Positions 61,201-64,000 of a stretch of 64,000 nt of DNA are shown in pieces. Source of the DNA: Semisulcospira habei (taxonomy: Eukaryota > Mollusca > Gastropoda > Semisulcospiridae); NCBI GenBank assembly GCA_036245525.1, contig BTPG01000006.1:91654450-91718449 (forward strand). The letters are read 5' to 3'. The notes under the pieces were generated by a model. The model saw only the letters and a program-made list of their open reading frames with translations. It had not been told where the DNA came from and did no database searches. A program made the translations under genes and the position numbers. How positions within the stretch are numbered: the stretch's first letter is position 1; each line of letters begins with the position of its first letter.

Positions 61201-62800
61201 GGGCTTGCCGCACACCTCCAGTCGTGATGGATGAGCCGCTCCGGGCAGGGAGGAACAGCGGCTGGCGCAGTGGCTTGAGCATGGTGCGAGGAGTGGGAAG
61301 GCGCATGGGGGGGGGGGGGGGGGGGGCCCGTGGCGAGGCTGAGAAGGGCCGGTGTTCCTGTGGCGGATCCAGCCGAACGGAGCGACTAACAGGAGGGCCG
61401 CCGGGCAGCGCCGAAGGTTGAGGAGGACTTTGGGTACGAGGATCGTCGAGGAAAGGCGGAGGCCGCCAGGACGTCCCAGGGAATGGAGCGCGCATCGACA
61501 GCCCAAGCCCAGGGATCGGGAAACGGGGCGACGAAGAGGGGAAGCCTAAGGTTCCACCTTGTGGCGAACCAGTCGACCTGGGGAGACTCCTAACGGGCGC
61601 GGGTCCACCGATAGATGTCCTGCCGAAGGGTCCAATCCGCATGCAAGAGCTGGCCGCGACGGGACAGCGAGTCGATCCCGACGTACAGCTGTCCGGGAAT
61701 GTGTCGGGCTCGCCAAGAAGGTCCGGTCCTCGCACCAACCCCAGCTCTGGTAGAGAAGCATACCAAGCTCGAGAGAGTGTGTGCCACCTTGTACCTGGAA
61801 GTAATCCACCAAAGGTGTGTTGTCAGAGAGGGCGAGCAGCTCCTGGTGTCTGAGGAGGTCATCCCAGCAATGAAGGGCTCGTCAACGGCCTGCATCACTG
61901 GCCGGACGATGAGATAGTGCGTTAATCCGAGGGCCGAGGGCCGGAAGTCAAGGGGAACCGCGGCAGGAGATGAGCATTCCACGCAGAGAGGCTCGCGTCG
62001 AACCCAGAGAGTACTGGGGCGGAGAAGATGCCCGGGGAACTGCCGACTCCAGCCAAGCGGCGTCGGTCCACCGACGAAGGCGAGAGAATCTGGGGCACCG
62101 GCGCCATCGTCGATATGTCGCCGGAAGCCGGGCGCCCAAGGAGTAGGAGATGCTACTAGGAAGCCCCAAGTGAGTCAGGAGGTGCAGTAGCGCGTCCTTG
62201 TCTGTCGCGAGAGAGCTCTCAGACTGGCGGCGAAGGAAGAGGTCGTCTGGGTAGATCGACGTCGGACTGGAGGAGGACTGTCGGGCCTTGGCGACTAAGG
62301 AGTCCATCGGCCCGGTGAACCGCCAGGGCAGAGGTTGAGACCGAACGGGAGCGCGGGAAACTGGAGAAGACGCCGTCGATCGCGACCAGCGAACTTCCTG
62401 GGGGCCTGGAGCATCGAGACAGCAGGTACACATCGGAAAGGTCCAAGCCGCCTGCGCAGTCTAAGGCTGGACCGCTGCTTTCAGGGCTCTGGCAGTCTCC
62501 GTCCGGAAGGAGGGCCGAAATCTGTACAGGCCGAAAGAAGAAACCTGACGCCACTTCCTCCAGGCTTCGGAACGAAAAATCGGCGGCTGTAGAAGGTTGG
62601 CGAGTCTGAGAATCGGAAAACCTCCGTGGCAACTTACCTGAGGGAGGAGACACCTCCCGCCGCGCGGAGGCCTCAGCGAAACACGGGGAACATGAGACCT
62701 CGAGGGAAAGGACGGCCAAGACGGGGTCAGGGCACAGTCGGCGGAGGCAGCGAAGCGTAGACCGACGCGAGGTAGGCGGCGCGGTAGGCGACTCCGCTAA
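61200..62800 (-). pseudogene. RT-RNase H region of DIRS copy F (broken)
   Basis: On the - strand: RT remnants YLLSRCSRPPG-type (around 62390) and SSSPTSIYPDDLFLRRQSES (around 62240, YLDD changed to YPDD). RNase H: a FDASLSAWNAHLLPRF motif (around 61990), a DNTPLVDYFQVQGGTHS-like segment (around 61815) and RHIPGQLYVGIDSLSRRGQL (around 61690). The post-RNase H part is in pieces (DPWAWAVDARS-like, around 61510). A poly-C tract in the element interrupts the end. Confidence 0.78.
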
Positions 62801-62807
62801 GAGCCGA

Positions 62808-63990
62808 TCAACCCGGCGGCGTGATAGAAGGAAGCCAGGCGTCTTCCACACGACGAACCAGGGCTTGAGTGAGCAGCTCCAGGAACCCAGCGCAGGCTAA
62901 GGTGTTCCGCACCAGGGACGCAGTCAAATCCAGGCCACGAGGGGGGGAACGGGGAAGAAGAGCGGAGCCGCCAGCTTGCGACACGGCAGGGGGGTCCATC
63001 GCAGGAAGAGGGATGGAGGAAGCCTGGGAATGGCCGGCATACCAGTCCCGACGGAAGGTGATGTCCAGGCCAGCCGGCCAGCGACGAACGGAGAAGAACA
63101 CCGGCCCTCGAGACGCGGGAAGTTGCAGGTGCGCTGAGAAGGCATCACGCAGCTCCTCAAATCCAGGCGGCTGGGGAAGCGACTTGAACCTCTTAACTTG
63201 ACGCTCGGCATCCACCAAGGCAGAGACCTTCCTCTTCAGGGGGGGAGAGGCTGGGCAGGAGTCCGCTGGCAGAGTGGCTGCGGTGATCCTGGCGGCTTCA
63301 TCCAAAGCTAAGAGGGTCTCCGAACGGGACGATGACGGAAGGGTCGAGGGGACATCAACACCGACGTCGGCGGGCGAAAGGGAGCGACCATCCTCACCCA
63401 ACAGGGCTGAGACGGAGTCCTCGGGCAGCAAACTGATGGCTTCTTCGTCCAGGGGGCGGCGAGAAGGCAGGCGAGGCACTGAGGAAGGCCGAAGCTTGGG
63501 CGGGGACGCGTGTCGAACCTCGCGGGAAGCCCGGGAACGAGCCGGCAGCGACGACGGAGGCGGGGATCGCCGAGGCGAACGCGAGAAGAAGCGATGAGGG
63601 GTCCTGTCCGGTGCGCGGGAACGACGTCTGGACGAAGGACGGCGGACAACCGAAGAGGGGCGCCGATGAAGGCGGCGACGCGGCGGACGCATCGAACGGT
63701 GCGAGCGCGAACGCGCACGCGACAAGGAGTGGCGGTGGGAGCGGCGACGATCCCGGCGCGGGAAATGATCCTTCCGGCGGCGCTCGCGGGCGAGCGCGAG
63801 TGTCTAGAACTGACGGTGGAACGGGATGAGTCAGGGGCGCGACTGTGTCGCGTAGGTTGAGGCGGAGGTCTCTCCTGGCCGGACTCAGTGAGAAGGGCTC
63901 TATGCCGGCGTACAGATCCTCCGGAAGGATCAGTGGGCTTATCGTGGAGAGAGAGAGAGGAGGAAGGCCAGTCAACGTGGGACGGCTCGT
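62808..63990 (-). pseudogene. gag-like region of DIRS copy F (RS region and core)
   Basis: One 306-codon frame on the - strand. It opens with an RS/Arg-rich part (SRARSRSHRSMRPPRRRLHR, 63670-63725) and continues TLLALDEAARITAATLPADS, ASPPLKRKVSALVDAERQVK and RFKSLPQPPGFEELRDAFSA. After that come WYAGHSQASSIPLPAMDPPA and TASLVRNTLACAGFLELLTQ, ending near 62808. The Cys-rich motif and spliced first exon would be outside the window. Confidence 0.82.
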
Positions 63991-64000
63991 GGCGGACTGC

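Larger units (their letters stand above)
59715..64000 (-). mobile_element. DIRS1-like retrotransposon copy F (3' part, - strand, decayed)
   Basis: The right end in element orientation lies at 59715 (AAATTCATTT on +, TTT core). The right ITR spans 59715 to about 59930, the ICR about 59960-60066, then recombinase, RNase H/RT and gag toward higher coordinates. The left end is beyond the window. Subfamily tip CCGATGACATGAC, as in E and D. Coding frames are interrupted. An additional poly-G tract (poly-C in the element) lies at 61308-61326. Confidence 0.92.

Noticed and set aside
62869..63860. Open frames on the + strand over the gag region of copy F
   Set aside because: They are antisense to the gag-like frame of F and consist of low-complexity Arg/Gly/Ser sequence.

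Overview
This is eukaryotic, very probably marine-invertebrate metazoan, DNA. It has spliceosomal introns, DIRS1-type tyrosine-recombinase retrotransposons, a Rex1/CR1-like LINE, a tRNA-type SINE, a pogo/Tigger-like element and several families of palindromic (MITE-like) repeats. I cannot name the species.

Host genes. Ten exons on the + strand (5114-46755) encode the C-terminal 369 residues of a CWF19L1 (Cwf19/Drn1-like) protein, which acts in the spliceosome and lariat-debranching pathway. All exon phases fit: the summed coding length is 1110 nt, or 370 codons including the stop. The N-terminal exons lie before the window. Two exons of an unidentified gene on the - strand (54754-54905 and 55554-55731) converge on CWF19L1 from the other side.

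Mobile DNA. Eight DIRS1-like copies fill most of the window. A0 (end only, 1-112) is nested in A (113-5103), which abuts a CWF19L1 splice acceptor. B (9321-15793) is in the intron after the third exon. C (20320-26438 plus an inverted end) and D (27138-46546, discontinuous) fill the last CWF19L1 intron. D itself contains D2 (27674-34579) and D3 (39313-46241). E (47815-54140) lies between the two host genes. F (59715 to past the window end) is on the - strand. Without DIRS DNA the 26.3-kb last intron would be about 0.4 kb.

Element plan, clearest in E. An inverted terminal repeat (ITR) is followed by a short first exon with ATG and a phase-2 intron in the gag-like frame. Next come a Cys-rich N-terminal motif, an RS-dipeptide region and a conserved gag-like core. 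Then follow reverse transcriptase (YLDD), RNase H and a post-RNase H region, and a tyrosine recombinase in the -1 frame. The 3' part holds a palindrome at the stop codon, an internal complementary region (ICR) and the right ITR. E has identical ITR arms and open frames, so it is the best candidate for a recent, complete copy. D3 has an intact recombinase but broken gag/RT frames. A, B, C, D, D2 and F are decayed.

Most noteworthy points: (1) a gag intron whose splicing joins reading frames in several copies; (2) tandem hairpin arrays in the gag region, with a different sequence in each subfamily; (3) a TTT core at nearly every element end, with D3 inserted exactly at the ICR junction of D; (4) a ~0.7-kb inversion joining C and D; (5) palindromic repeats of three families near CWF19L1 exons.
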